From assembly GCF_004919045.1 (NCBI RefSeq), contig NZ_SWDW01000019.1, positions 1 to 58,770 of the forward strand: a DNA stretch of 58,770 bases, in the 5' to 3' direction. The notes under the pieces are model-generated. The model saw only the letters and a list, made by a program, of their open reading frames with translations. It made no database searches and was not told where the DNA came from. Numbering within the stretch: the first letter of the stretch is position 1; each line of letters begins with the position of its first letter. The translations under genes and the position numbers were made by a program. Source of the DNA: Sinomonas albida. GTDB lineage: Bacteria > Actinomycetota > Actinomycetes > Actinomycetales > Micrococcaceae. This document shows, in pieces, positions 33,642-41,650 of the stretch.

Positions 33642-33657
33642 TATCACAGATGCGATA
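33642..33657. promoter_or_regulatory. Possible operator of the HTH-MurA gene
   Basis: TATC-A-CA-GA-TG-C-GATA is a 16-bp dyad with six of eight positions paired, 11 bases upstream of the ATG on the minus strand. The position fits autoregulation by an XRE-type protein. Confidence 0.4.
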
Positions 33658-33740
33658 GATGGCCGCAAATCGACACGTTTTTGAGACATCTGCCGGTCTA
33701 GACCGCCCGGTAACACATATTCATGAGATAACGCAAGCTC

Positions 33741-34133
33741 TCAGGGCTCGTTGACGACCGAAAGCACGTTACCCGCGGGGTCCTTGAACCAAGCAATCCC
33801 GTTGCCTGCCTTGCCGTTCGGGTCGCGGAGGATCCCGTTCTCGTCGAGCGGCATCTGCTCCGAACTCGGGTACAGGTCCGTCCTGATCCCGAGCTCATGC
33901 AGCGACGCGACCGCCGTGTCCACGTTCGGCACCACGAAGTTCAGCACCGTGTGCGTGGCCGGGATGTGGTCCGGCTTCGGGTACGCGAAGACCTGCGCGC
34001 CGCCGGGGAGCGTGAGCCGCAGGCCGCCCATGATGTCTTCCGAGGTCAGGCCCAGTGTCCCGACGTAGAAATCCCGCGCCTTGTCGACGTCGTCGATGCT
34101 GAAGCTCGAGAACGATCCAGTGATCTCAACCAT
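33741..34133 (-). CDS. VOC (glyoxalase/dioxygenase-fold) protein
   Basis: A protein of 130 residues with the paired beta-alpha-beta3 modules of the vicinal oxygen chelate fold: SFSSFSIDDVDKARDFYVGTLGL at the start and AWFKDPAGNVLSVVNEP at the end (FKDPxGN is the usual C-terminal motif). VOC members include glyoxalase I, dioxygenases and antibiotic-binding proteins. This size is typical of uncharacterised stand-alone members. There is no operon partner. Confidence 0.85.
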   Translation of the reverse strand: MVEITGSFSSFSIDDVDKARDFYVGTLGLTSEDIMGGLRLTLPGGAQVFAYPKPDHIPATHTVLNFVVPNVDTAVASLHELGIRTDLYPSSEQMPLDENGILRDPNGKAGNGIAWFKDPAGNVLSVVNEP

Positions 34134-34234
34134 CGTGGGCTCCTCTGCTCATGGTCCTCTGGGTGATCCCCGGGGAAAGGATTCCACCGGCGCGCAGGGA
34201 GCACCAGAGGCGGCATTGACCGATCTGGCGAGGC

Positions 34235-34280
34235 GCCGCCGTCGTCCGCTCCGCCGGCGCCCGGCCGCCGTCGTCCGCTC
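34235..34280. repeat. 17-bp direct repeat after the ecfT gene
   Basis: gccgccgtcgtccgctc occurs at 34235-34251 and 34264-34280, immediately 3' of the ecfT stop on the minus strand. Each copy contains the 14-mer CGCCGTCGTCCGCT that recurs through the window. Confidence 0.8.
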
Positions 34281-34283
34281 GGG

Positions 34284-35099
34284 CTAGCCCCACGCGACGT
34301 TCCACGTCCCGAGGACGACGGCGGCCCCCACCGCGAGCGCCGCGATGCCCACTCCGGCGGCGACCACCCAGGCGTCGATCCGCGAGAAGCTCGACTCGCG
34401 GGCCCACGTCCGCGGCGCCGCCCGGCCATCCACGACGCTCCCGAAGCCCCGCGCCTCCATGGCGACGGCGAGCCGCGTGGCCCGCCGGATCGCCACGACC
34501 AGGAGCGCGAACGCCTGGCCGAGGAACGTCCGGAAGCGCTCCACGGGGCTGTGGCCCGTCCCGACGCCACGGGCCCGGCGCGCGAGGCCCAGCGTGCGCC
34601 ACTCGTCCACGAGGAGCCCGACGAGGCGCATGCCCGCGAGGGCGCCGAGGACGAAGCGGCTGGGGAGGCGGAGCTTCTGGGCGAGGCCGTCGGCGAGGTC
34701 GGTCGGGTCGGTCGAGAAGAGCAGGAAGACGCCGGGGAGCGCGATCGCGAGGCCGCGCAGCCCGATCGCGGCGCCCGTGAGCACGGAATGCTCCGTGAAC
34801 ACGGCCGGGCCGAGGTGGACCCACACCGGTCCCGTCTTCACGCCGAGCAGGGCGGTCGAGTACGCGGCGACGGCGGCCGCCGCGACGAGCGGCCACGTGC
34901 GGCGCGCGAGCGTCCCGACGCGCACGCCGAGGAGCGGCACGAGGCACAGTTCGCACGCGAGCGCGACCGAAGCCGAGACCCAATCGACGCTGAACAGAAG
35001 CGAAACCGTGATGCACAGCGCGGCCGCGAGCTTCGCGACGGGGTTGGCCCGCGCGAGCACGGAGTTGGCGACGTCGGGGGTGAGAAAGTCAACGCTCAC
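34284..35099 (-). CDS. ykoC: ECF transporter transmembrane T component (YkoC-like)
   Basis: A protein of 271 residues from the GTG at 35099, placed behind GGAGAGG; an upstream in-frame GTG at 35123 is less likely. About five membrane helices. The coupling motif ARG occurs twice: LARRARGVGTGHS and MEARGFGSVVDGR, as in EcfT/CbiQ proteins that contact the ATPases. With the fused ATPase and YkoE-type S component it forms the YkoEDC importer for the thiamine precursor hydroxymethylpyrimidine. Gene order E-D-C is conserved. Confidence 0.9.
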   Translation of the reverse strand: MSVDFLTPDVANSVLARANPVAKLAAALCITVSLLFSVDWVSASVALACELCLVPLLGVRVGTLARRTWPLVAAAAVAAYSTALLGVKTGPVWVHLGPAVFTEHSVLTGAAIGLRGLAIALPGVFLLFSTDPTDLADGLAQKLRLPSRFVLGALAGMRLVGLLVDEWRTLGLARRARGVGTGHSPVERFRTFLGQAFALLVVAIRRATRLAVAMEARGFGSVVDGRAAPRTWARESSFSRIDAWVVAAGVGIAALAVGAAVVLGTWNVAWG

Positions 35100-35150
35100 G
35101 CGACGGCCCCTCTCCAGCCGCACCGCGCAGGGCCGCGGGCAACACCGCGC

Positions 35151-36791
35151 TCACGCGACGGCCCCCACCCGCGACGCATGGCCGCCGTCGACCCGGTACA
35201 CGGCGTCCGAGAGGGCTGCCGTGAAGTGCTCGTCATGCGTCACAGCGAGCAGCGACGTGCCCTGGTCGATCAGCTCGGCGAGGAGCCGCACGAGCTCGGC
35301 CCACGTGAGCGCGTCCTGTCCGAACGTCGGCTCGTCGAGCACGAGGATGCTGGGACTCGTCGCGAGCATCGTCGCGACGGAGAGCCGCCGCTTCTCCCCG
35401 CCCGAGAGCGTGAACGGGTTCGCCTCGGCGAGCCGCTCGAGCCGAAGCCGCTGCAGGAGCCCGTCGACGATGCGGCGCGTCTCGCCCGGCGCGAGCTTCG
35501 CGACGCGGCGCGGCCCGAACTCGAGCTCGTCGAGGACGCGCGGAGTGAGGAACTGGTGCTCAGGCTCCTGGAACACCGTGCCGATGCGGCTCACGAGTTC
35601 GCTCGACCGCCAGCGGTGCGGGCTCGACGCGGCTCCGCGGGCCAGCGGCGGGAGCGCCTCGAGGGTGCCGCCGACGGCGGGGAGCAGCCCCGCGAGCGTG
35701 AGCGCGAGGGTCGACTTTCCCGCGCCGTTCGGGCCCGTCACGCTCGTCGCGTGCCCGGCGCGGAGGGTGAGCTCGATGCCGTCGACCACCGGCGGAGCCT
35801 TGGGCGAGCGGCCGGCGGCGAGCCCCCGAGCGCTCAGCAGGGCCGCCCCGACGCTTGCCGTCTCGGGCGCAGATGATCTGTACCCGAGACGGGGGCGGAC
35901 GACGTCGGCGCGCACCACGCCGCTCGAGGGGTCGCCGCCCGCAGGGCGCACCACGCCGCCAGGTGAGTCGCCTCCCGAGGGGCGCCACGCTCGGACGGCG
36001 CGCCCGTCGTCGTACTCCTCGCCGGTGAGCGGATGCCAGCCGGGGACCCAGACGCCCGCGGTGGCCAGCCGCCGTCGTACGTCGGCCTGGCCGAGCACGC
36101 GCTCGGGCGAGCCGTCCGCGAGCAGGCCGCCGCCCTCGCCGAGCACGACGACGCGGTCCACGAGCTCGGCCCACACCGAGACACGGTGCTCGACGACCAC
36201 GAGCGTGGCGCCCGTGCGATCCAGACTGCGTCGCACGGCCGCGCGGACCTCGTCGACGCCGTCGGGGTCGAGGTTGGCCGTCGGCTCGTCGAGAAGCACC
36301 AGGCCTGGCTCCATCGCGAGGATTCCGGCCAGGGCGAGGCGCTGCTTCTGGCCGCCCGAGAGCGCCGCCGTGGGGCGGTCGAGCGGGAGCTCGAGGCCCA
36401 CGTCCGCGAGCGCGCGATGGACGCGCGGCCAGATCTGCTCGCGCGGAACGGCGAGGTTCTCGCAGCCGAACGCGACCTCGTCGCCCACGCGGGCCATCGC
36501 GATCTGGCCGTCCGGGTCCTGGAGCACGAGCCCGGCGCGGCCCCGCGCGTCGGGTGCGCGGACGCCGTCGACCGTGAGCTCGCCGTGCTCCTCGCCCTCC
36601 TCGGCCGCGCCGAGGACGCCCGCGAGCGCGTGCAGCAGGGTCGATTTGCCCGCCCCCGACGCGCCGAGCAGGAGCACCCGCTCGCCGGGCGCGATGTCGA
36701 GGTCGAGGCCGCTCACCGCGAAGGCCTTGCGGCCCGCGTGCCGCCAGCCCCAGCCGCGGGCCCGGACCCTGGCGGGGCCAGAAGGGGACAT
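35151..36791 (-). CDS. ykoD: ECF transporter ATPase with two fused ABC domains (YkoD-like)
   Basis: A protein of 546 residues containing two full ABC modules. The first has Walker A GASGAGKSTLL, signature ALSGGQKQRLALAG and Walker B LVLLDEPTANLD. The second has GPNGAGKSTLAL, TLSGGEKRRLSVA and ILVLDEPTFGQD. This doubles as EcfA and EcfA'. About 60 residues of linker separate them. The stop lies 51 bp before the ecfT start, and the ATG lies 10 bp behind the S-component stop. Confidence 0.93.
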   Translation of the reverse strand: MSPSGPARVRARGWGWRHAGRKAFAVSGLDLDIAPGERVLLLGASGAGKSTLLHALAGVLGAAEEGEEHGELTVDGVRAPDARGRAGLVLQDPDGQIAMARVGDEVAFGCENLAVPREQIWPRVHRALADVGLELPLDRPTAALSGGQKQRLALAGILAMEPGLVLLDEPTANLDPDGVDEVRAAVRRSLDRTGATLVVVEHRVSVWAELVDRVVVLGEGGGLLADGSPERVLGQADVRRRLATAGVWVPGWHPLTGEEYDDGRAVRAWRPSGGDSPGGVVRPAGGDPSSGVVRADVVRPRLGYRSSAPETASVGAALLSARGLAAGRSPKAPPVVDGIELTLRAGHATSVTGPNGAGKSTLALTLAGLLPAVGGTLEALPPLARGAASSPHRWRSSELVSRIGTVFQEPEHQFLTPRVLDELEFGPRRVAKLAPGETRRIVDGLLQRLRLERLAEANPFTLSGGEKRRLSVATMLATSPSILVLDEPTFGQDALTWAELVRLLAELIDQGTSLLAVTHDEHFTAALSDAVYRVDGGHASRVGAVA

Positions 36792-36801
36792 GCCGGGGTC
36801 C

Positions 36802-37392
36802 TCAGACGTCCGCCGTGCGCCCTGCGGCGAAGGCGGAGAGGGCGCCCGTCTTGGCCAGTGCCTTGACGGCGAGCCAGCTCAGCAGGCCGGCGATCACGAT
36901 GCCCGAGACCACCGCGAAGACCGTGTAGGCGACCTGCCAGCCGAACTCCCAGTCGACGAAGAACTGGATGACCTCGCTGACACCGAGGGCAAGGCCCGAG
37001 AGCGCGCCCGCGAGCAGCGCGACTCCGAGGTTCCAGCGGCGGTAGCGGAAGATCGCGAATCCCAGCTCGGCGCCGAGGCCCTGGACCAGGCCGGAGAGAA
37101 GCACGGTGACGCCGAACTGCGAGCCGAGCAGCGCCTCGACGACGGCCGCGACGAGCTCGCAGAACAGCGCCGCTCCCGGTTTGCGGATGATCAGGCCGCC
37201 CAGGATGCCGGCCAGGAGCCAGCCGCCCGAGTAGAGCCCGCTGAGCGGGGCGAAGGCGGCCGTGACGACCTGGATTCCCGTGTAGCCCTGGTCCCAGAGC
37301 CAGAAGATGACGCCGCACGCCACGGAGACGACCGCGGCGACAACGATGTCCACGACGCGCCAGGTATAGACCGGCTTGGTGCTGATGCTCAT
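36802..37392 (-). CDS. ykoE: ECF substrate-binding S component, YkoE family
   Basis: A protein of 196 residues with about six helices. The start (MSISTKPVYTWRVVDIVVAAVVSVACGVIFWLWDQGY) and GLGAELGFAIFRYRRWNL match YkoE. The ATG follows GGGAGGAAACC. The TPP riboswitch in the leader proves a thiamine-related role; YkoE systems take up hydroxymethylpyrimidine or thiamine. Confidence 0.92.
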   Translation of the reverse strand: MSISTKPVYTWRVVDIVVAAVVSVACGVIFWLWDQGYTGIQVVTAAFAPLSGLYSGGWLLAGILGGLIIRKPGAALFCELVAAVVEALLGSQFGVTVLLSGLVQGLGAELGFAIFRYRRWNLGVALLAGALSGLALGVSEVIQFFVDWEFGWQVAYTVFAVVSGIVIAGLLSWLAVKALAKTGALSAFAAGRTADV

Positions 37393-37444
37393 TGGTTTCC
37401 TCCCACTGGAGTAGGAGGGGCGGCAGCAATCGCTGCCTGAGAAC

Positions 37445-37550
37445 TCGACTTCCTTCGCCGGTATTAGCCGGAGCAGGTTCGAGGGTCTGCGGTGGTCCGC
37501 ACTCTCAGCGCCCTTCGCCGGTGATGGCCGACGGCGGCGCTCCCCTGTCG
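37445..37550 (-). promoter_or_regulatory. TPP riboswitch (THI element) of the ykoEDC operon
   Basis: Reading the minus strand, the conserved pieces appear in order: GGGGAGC, an extended P3 arm, GCTGAGAGTGCGG, GCAGACCCTCGAACCTG, GGCTAATACCGGCGAAGG. CGAC and GTCG close P1. Between aptamer and ATG a stem (ggcagc-gatt-gctgcc, 37437-37422) is followed by CCTCC. CCTCC can pair with the GGAGG of the ribosome site, suggesting control at translation initiation rather than by a terminator. Confidence 0.93.
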
Positions 37551-37647
37551 TATGAAGTGCCGCCAGTCTACCGCTAGGCTGGGCCGAGAGCTCTCATGGG
37601 CTGGCTGCACCAGATGCCGGAACCCGCCAAACGCGAAGGAGACGGAC

Positions 37648-37908
37648 GTGACCATTCTCATCAAGCTGCTCGGAACCGCCATCAGCATCGGCGCAGGCTT
37701 CGCGGCCACGAAGGTCCTCGACTCCGTGTGGGAGAAGAGCACGGGCAACAAGCCGCCGAAGGACGCAACCAACATCGAGGCCAGCCTTCGCGACACGTTG
37801 GTCTTCGCACTCGTCTCCGCCTCGGTGGGCGCCGTGGTGAACGTCTTCACGCAGCGGTACACGCAGAAGGCGATCGCGCGCTTCAACAGCACGCCGGACC
37901 AGGTCTAG
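37648..37908 (+). CDS. DUF4235 small membrane protein
   Basis: A protein of 86 residues from a GTG behind GAAGGAG. Two hydrophobic segments (about 3-22 and 50-68) with a basic, polar link (WEKSTGNKPPKDATNIEASLRDTLVFALVSASVGAVV) match the DUF4235 pattern common in actinobacteria. The function is unknown. A nested inverted-repeat region follows. Confidence 0.85.
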   Translation: MTILIKLLGTAISIGAGFAATKVLDSVWEKSTGNKPPKDATNIEASLRDTLVFALVSASVGAVVNVFTQRYTQKAIARFNSTPDQV

Positions 37909-37937
37909 CCTCTTCGCTCCGGGGCACGGGGGTCGAC

Positions 37938-38098
37938 TCCCGCGGGTCGCTGCCGACCTCCCCCGCTTCTGATCCAAGTTCCCCCAACTTCAGCGGCCTG
38001 TTACCTCGTCGACCCGCGGGAATCCGGGCGAGTGCCGCCTTCATAGGCCTAGAAGCTGGGGAGATGGGCGCACTAACTGGGGAACCGGGTTCAGAAGC
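37938..38098. repeat. Nested inverted repeats between DUF4235 and mnhG
   Basis: Outer arms: gcttctga at 37965-37972 and tcagaagc at 38091-38098, continued imperfectly by agttccccc-aactt and aactggggaacc. Inner arms: tcccgcgggtcg at 37938-37949 and cgacccgcggga at 38010-38021. The two pairs interlock in one 160-bp stretch between convergent genes. It could be a large bidirectional terminator or a small degenerate inverted-repeat element. Confidence 0.5.
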
Positions 38099-38106
38099 CG
38101 GAAAGG

Positions 38107-38478
38107 CTACGCCTCGAGTTCCTCTTCCTCGGCGCGCTCGACCCGGGCCACGACGTCGTCGAGCTCGTCGACGGTGAGGGCCGTCTTGTCGACGTGCTTG
38201 GTCCGGTAGCCTGCCCGGCCCACCATGTGGGCCGAGACCGGAACGGTCAGGAGCTGGAAGATCCACGCGACCACGAGGAGCGGGACGAGCTCCCACGAAC
38301 GCAGCTCGAGCCCGAGCGCCGTGAGCAGCAGGAGCGAGCCGAGCACCTGCGGCTTGGTCGCGGCGTGCATGCGCGTGAGGAGGTCCGGGAAGCGCAGGAG
38401 CCCGATCGCGGCCCCGAGCGAGAGCAGGGCACCCGCGACCATGAGCACGCCTGCCACGATGTCCACGGGGTCGGTCAT
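38107..38478 (-). CDS. mnhG: Mnh/Mrp antiporter subunit G
   Basis: A protein of 123 residues. DIVAGVLMVAGALLSLGAAIGLLRFPDLLTRMHAATKPQVLG is the MnhG/PhaG signature, with three helices in total and an acidic tail. The ATG at 38478 follows GGAGG. It is the last gene of the operon. Unlike the other junctions it is separated from mnhF by 76 bp, filled by a 27-codon frame. Confidence 0.92.
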   Translation of the reverse strand: MTDPVDIVAGVLMVAGALLSLGAAIGLLRFPDLLTRMHAATKPQVLGSLLLLTALGLELRSWELVPLLVVAWIFQLLTVPVSAHMVGRAGYRTKHVDKTALTVDELDDVVARVERAEEEELEA

Positions 38479-38570
38479 GGCCGCCTCCGACCCACCGCGA
38501 AGCTCGGCCCCGTCCAACGGGCCCAGACAGAGATCCCTGCGAAGCCGCTCCCGGTCATGGCCGCCTCCGA
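38472..38570. repeat. 19-bp direct repeat at the mnhF-mnhG junction
   Basis: cggtcatggccgcctccga occurs at 38472-38490 and 38552-38570, 80 bp apart. Each copy contains, on the minus strand, a GGAGG ribosome site, an ATG and an overlapping TGA. The start region of mnhG thus seems to have been duplicated. Confidence 0.85.
38475..38558 (-). CDS. 27-residue frame coupled between mnhF and mnhG
   Basis: ATG at 38558 overlaps the mnhF stop (ATGA) and its own TGA overlaps the mnhG ATG (ATGA). It begins MTGSGFAGISVWARW and ends GRRRP, the same last residues as mnhF (DRRRP). A GGAGG lies before it. It is probably the by-product of the 80-bp duplication, kept because it carries ribosomes from mnhF to mnhG. 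Whether the peptide has a role is unknown. Confidence 0.45.
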   Translation of the reverse strand: MTGSGFAGISVWARWTGPSFAVGRRRP

Positions 38571-38827
38571 TCCTGCACGAAGCGCGCCACGGTCACGGAG
38601 CCGACGAAGCCGATCAGCGTGATCGCTACGACGAGTGCGAGGTTGTTGGTGTTGTGATGCCCGGCCATGTCCACGATGAGGCCTGACGCGAGCACCACGA
38701 GCAGGACGTCCGCGGCGAGCACGCGGTCCAGCAGCGCGGGGCCCTTGATCATCCGCACCACAGCGCCGAGTGCGGCGAACGCAAGCAGGACGCTGCAGAC
38801 AATCAGAACTCCATCCAAGAACGTCAC
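38555..38827 (-). CDS. mnhF: Mnh/Mrp antiporter subunit F
   Basis: A protein of 90 residues with three helices: FLDGVLIVCSVLLAFAALGAVVRMIKGPALLDRVLAADVL is the MnhF/PhaF landmark. It starts with a GTG that overlaps the mnhE stop (GTGA). It is a small subunit required for assembly of the Na+(Li+)/H+ antiporter. Confidence 0.92.
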   Translation of the reverse strand: MTFLDGVLIVCSVLLAFAALGAVVRMIKGPALLDRVLAADVLLVVLASGLIVDMAGHHNTNNLALVVAITLIGFVGSVTVARFVQDRRRP

Positions 38828-39420
38828 GATGGCTCCTCCCCACTCTCCCCCGGAAGCGCCGACGACACCCGGCGCAAGTGCTCCTCCTCGCGCAGCAGCC
38901 GCAGCTCCTCCTCGGTGCCCATGACCCGGATCAGCTCGGCCTCGGCCGCGAGCACCGAACGCCGCAGCCGCTCGGCGGCGGCGCGGTCCGGAACGTCGAT
39001 GCCGTGCACGTAGAGCGTCGCGTTGGCCCGGTCCACGTCCACGACGAGCGAGCCCGGGATGAGCGAGATGACGTGACCGGTGGCGGTCACGAGCAGATCG
39101 GAGTGGCTCCGGAGGGGCACCGCGACGACGGCGCTCGTGGCGCGCGGGCCCGCGGTCAGCGCGAGGCGAAGGATGTGCAGGCTCGCCACGACGAGCTGGC
39201 CCAGGAACGAGAACGCGAAGCGTACTGCGTGCAGGACATTGAACCGCCCGCTCAGGTCGACGGGCGGCAGATACAGGAACCGCGTCACCACGAGCGCGAG
39301 CACGAGCCCGAACACGAGGTTCCCCGGGCTGAAGTCCTGCCACAGCGCGCCCCACACCACCACGAGCCAGGCGAGCAGCGGCAGCTCGGTCCGCAGCGAG
39401 ATGCGCGGGGCGGGGCTCAT
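38824..39420 (-). CDS. mnhE: Mnh/Mrp antiporter subunit E
   Basis: A protein of 198 residues. Two to three N-terminal helices (LPLLAWLVVVWGALWQDFSPGNLVFGLVLALVVTRFLYLPP) are followed by a cytoplasmic part with ITLTPGT-like GHVISLIPGSLVVDVD, the family motif. An extra charged C-terminus of about 40 residues is rich in Glu and Arg. The ATG overlaps the mnhD stop. Confidence 0.92.
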   Translation of the reverse strand: MSPAPRISLRTELPLLAWLVVVWGALWQDFSPGNLVFGLVLALVVTRFLYLPPVDLSGRFNVLHAVRFAFSFLGQLVVASLHILRLALTAGPRATSAVVAVPLRSHSDLLVTATGHVISLIPGSLVVDVDRANATLYVHGIDVPDRAAAERLRRSVLAAEAELIRVMGTEEELRLLREEEHLRRVSSALPGESGEEPS

Positions 39421-41105
39421 GGCTTGGCCCCCGTCTGGGGCTGGCTGCCCGGCGTCTGGCCACCCGGAGCCTGGCCGCCCGGAGCCTGGCCCACCGGCAA
39501 CGCGCCGCCCGGAGCCTGGCCGCCCGGCAACGCGCTGCCCTGGGGCTGGTTCAGATGCGACGCCGCAAGCTTCGCCGCGTCGGACCCCAGCACGGCTGAG
39601 ATGTACGGCGTCCGGTCGAGCATTTCCTTGGCTGCGGCCTGGCTCACCTGGAACAGCGGGCCCGCGAACACGGTGAGGGCGAGGCCGAGGCCCACGAGCC
39701 CGGCCGTCGCGCCCACCATCGCCGCGGGCATCGAGGCGCGCCGCGCGGGGGCGAGGAGCGCTGGGTCGGGGTTGTCGGCGTCGTCCGCGGTGCGCCAGAA
39801 GGCGCGGCCCCACACGCGCGCCATCGCGAGGAGCGTCAGGAGGCTCACGGCGACGCCGGCGACGACGACGGCGAGCGCCATGGGCGTGCCGAGCGCCACG
39901 CCGGCCTGGATCAGCCCGAGCTTCCCGAGGAACCCGGACAGCGGCGGGATCCCGGCCAGGTTCATGGCCGGGATGAAGTACAGGAGTGCGAGGAGCGGCG
40001 AGAGCTTCGCGAGCCCGCCGAGCCGGTCGATCGACGCGGTCCCCGCCCGCCGCTCGATGAGCCCAGCGACGAGGAAGAGCGAGGTCTGCACCGTGATGTG
40101 GTGCATGACGTAGAAGACGGTCGAGGCAAGCCCGATGACCGAACTCATCGCGAGCCCGAACACCATGTACCCGATGTGGCTCACCAGGGTGAACGAGAGC
40201 AGTCGCTTGATGTCCGTCTGGGCGAGCGCTCCGAGGATCCCGACCACCATCGTCAACAGCGCGACGACCATGAGCGGAACGTTGAGGGCGTCGCCCGGGA
40301 ACAGGAGCGTCTCGGTGCGCACCATCGCGTAGACGCCGACCTTCGTGAGCAGGCCGGCGAACACCGCGGTGACCGGGGCGGGCGCGGTCGGATACGAGTC
40401 CGGGAGCCAGAACGAGAGCGGGAAGACTGCGGCCTTGATCCCGAAGCCGATGAGCAGCATGACGTGCAGCAGCACCTGCGTCTCGGGCGAGAGCTGGCCG
40501 AGCTTCACGGCGAGATCGGCCATGTTCACGGTGCCGGTCGCGGCGTAGACTATCGCGATGGCGATGAGGAACAGGAGCGAGGAGACCACACTGACGACGA
40601 CGTACGTCACCCCCGCGCGGATCCTCGCCGTGGTGCCCCCGAGCGTGAGCAGGACGTAGCTCGCGGTGAGCAGCATCTCGAAGCCGACATAGAGGTTGAA
40701 GAGGTCGCCCGCTAGGAACGCGTCGGAGACGCCCGCGATGAGGATCAGGAAGCTCGGGTGGAAAACCGAGATGGGCCCGTCCTTGTCCCCGTCGGCGATG
40801 CCCTGGGACACCGCATACACGAGCACGGCGAGGCTCACCGCGCTCGAGACCACGAGCATGAGCGAGGAGAACTGGTCCACGACGAGCGTGATCCCGAGGG
40901 GCGGGATCCACTCACCGATCGGCACCGCGACCGTCCCACCGCCCCACACCGAGGCGAGGAGCCCGACCTCGAGCGCAAGCGTGAGCGCGACCACGCCGAT
41001 GCTCACGATCCGCTGGGCGCGTTCCTGCCGCAGGAGCAGGAAGGTCACCGCTGCGCCGAAGATGGGAAGGACGACGGCGAGCGGCGCCAGGCTGGCCAGG
41101 TTCAC
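39417..41105 (-). CDS. mnhD: Mnh/Mrp antiporter subunit D
   Basis: A protein of 562 residues, a proton-channel subunit related to complex I NuoN/NuoM. Key residues lie in VGFEMLLTASYVLL (essential Glu), SFWLPDSYPTAPAPVTAVFAGLLTKVGVYAMVR (Lys of the channel) and FVLVSHIGYM-like FTLVSHIGYMVFGLA. About 14 helices. The GTG overlaps the mnhC stop. The last 45 residues are a Gly/Gln/Ala/Pro repeat (GQAPGG units), absent from usual MnhD proteins, whose length normally is about 500. Confidence 0.93.
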   Translation of the reverse strand: MNLASLAPLAVVLPIFGAAVTFLLLRQERAQRIVSIGVVALTLALEVGLLASVWGGGTVAVPIGEWIPPLGITLVVDQFSSLMLVVSSAVSLAVLVYAVSQGIADGDKDGPISVFHPSFLILIAGVSDAFLAGDLFNLYVGFEMLLTASYVLLTLGGTTARIRAGVTYVVVSVVSSLLFLIAIAIVYAATGTVNMADLAVKLGQLSPETQVLLHVMLLIGFGIKAAVFPLSFWLPDSYPTAPAPVTAVFAGLLTKVGVYAMVRTETLLFPGDALNVPLMVVALLTMVVGILGALAQTDIKRLLSFTLVSHIGYMVFGLAMSSVIGLASTVFYVMHHITVQTSLFLVAGLIERRAGTASIDRLGGLAKLSPLLALLYFIPAMNLAGIPPLSGFLGKLGLIQAGVALGTPMALAVVVAGVAVSLLTLLAMARVWGRAFWRTADDADNPDPALLAPARRASMPAAMVGATAGLVGLGLALTVFAGPLFQVSQAAAKEMLDRTPYISAVLGSDAAKLAASHLNQPQGSALPGGQAPGGALPVGQAPGGQAPGGQTPGSQPQTGAKP

Positions 41106-41650
41106 TCGGGCTCCTCCTCGTCGTGCGGGCCGGCGGCGAGCGGCACGGCATCGCCGAGCACGGCATCGTCCGGAAGGTCGGCTGCATGGGGCGCCGCCGC
41201 GAGCGCGGCGCGATCGGCCTCGGCAGCCTCGACGAGGCTCGGGAACTCGCTCAGATCGGCGGGCACGTCCGCGTCCTCCTCCGGGACCCAGCCGGACTGG
41301 GCCGCGACGCGGCGGTCCTCGAGGTCGTCCGCGACCTCGTCGGCCCGGCCCAGCTGCCACGTCCGGTAGATGAGCGCGAGCATGAATCCCGTGACGGCGA
41401 AGGAGATGACGATCGACGTCAGCACGAACGCCTGCGGGAGCGGGTCGCTGTACGAGCGCGGATCCGTCCCCTTGGAGAAGAACGGCGCCAAGCCCGCGTA
41501 GCCGCCTGTTGTCAGCAGCAGGAGGTTCACGCCGTTGGTCAGCATGAGGAGCCCGAGCAGCACGCGGGTGAGGCTCCGCTCGAGGAGCAGGTAGATCCCA
41601 CAGGCGAACAGCACGCCCGAGATCAGGAGGAGCGTCAGATTGGGGCTCAT
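41102..41650 (-). CDS. mnhC: Mnh/Mrp antiporter subunit C
   Basis: A protein of 182 residues, NuoK-like. Three helices in the first 110 residues (LTLLLISGVLFACGIYLLLERSLTRVLLGLLMLTNGVNLLLL) match MnhC. A cytoplasmic tail of about 70 mostly acidic residues follows (DDLEDRRVAAQSGWVPEEDAD), longer than in Bacillus. The ATG overlaps the mnhA stop. Confidence 0.93.
   Translation of the reverse strand: MSPNLTLLLISGVLFACGIYLLLERSLTRVLLGLLMLTNGVNLLLLTTGGYAGLAPFFSKGTDPRSYSDPLPQAFVLTSIVISFAVTGFMLALIYRTWQLGRADEVADDLEDRRVAAQSGWVPEEDADVPADLSEFPSLVEAAEADRAALAAAPHAADLPDDAVLGDAVPLAAGPHDEEEPE

Noticed and set aside
35100-35123. Earlier GTG start of the ECF T component
   Set aside because: The GTG at 35099 has GGAGAGG upstream at suitable distance. 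The extra eight residues are basic and unlike the family start.
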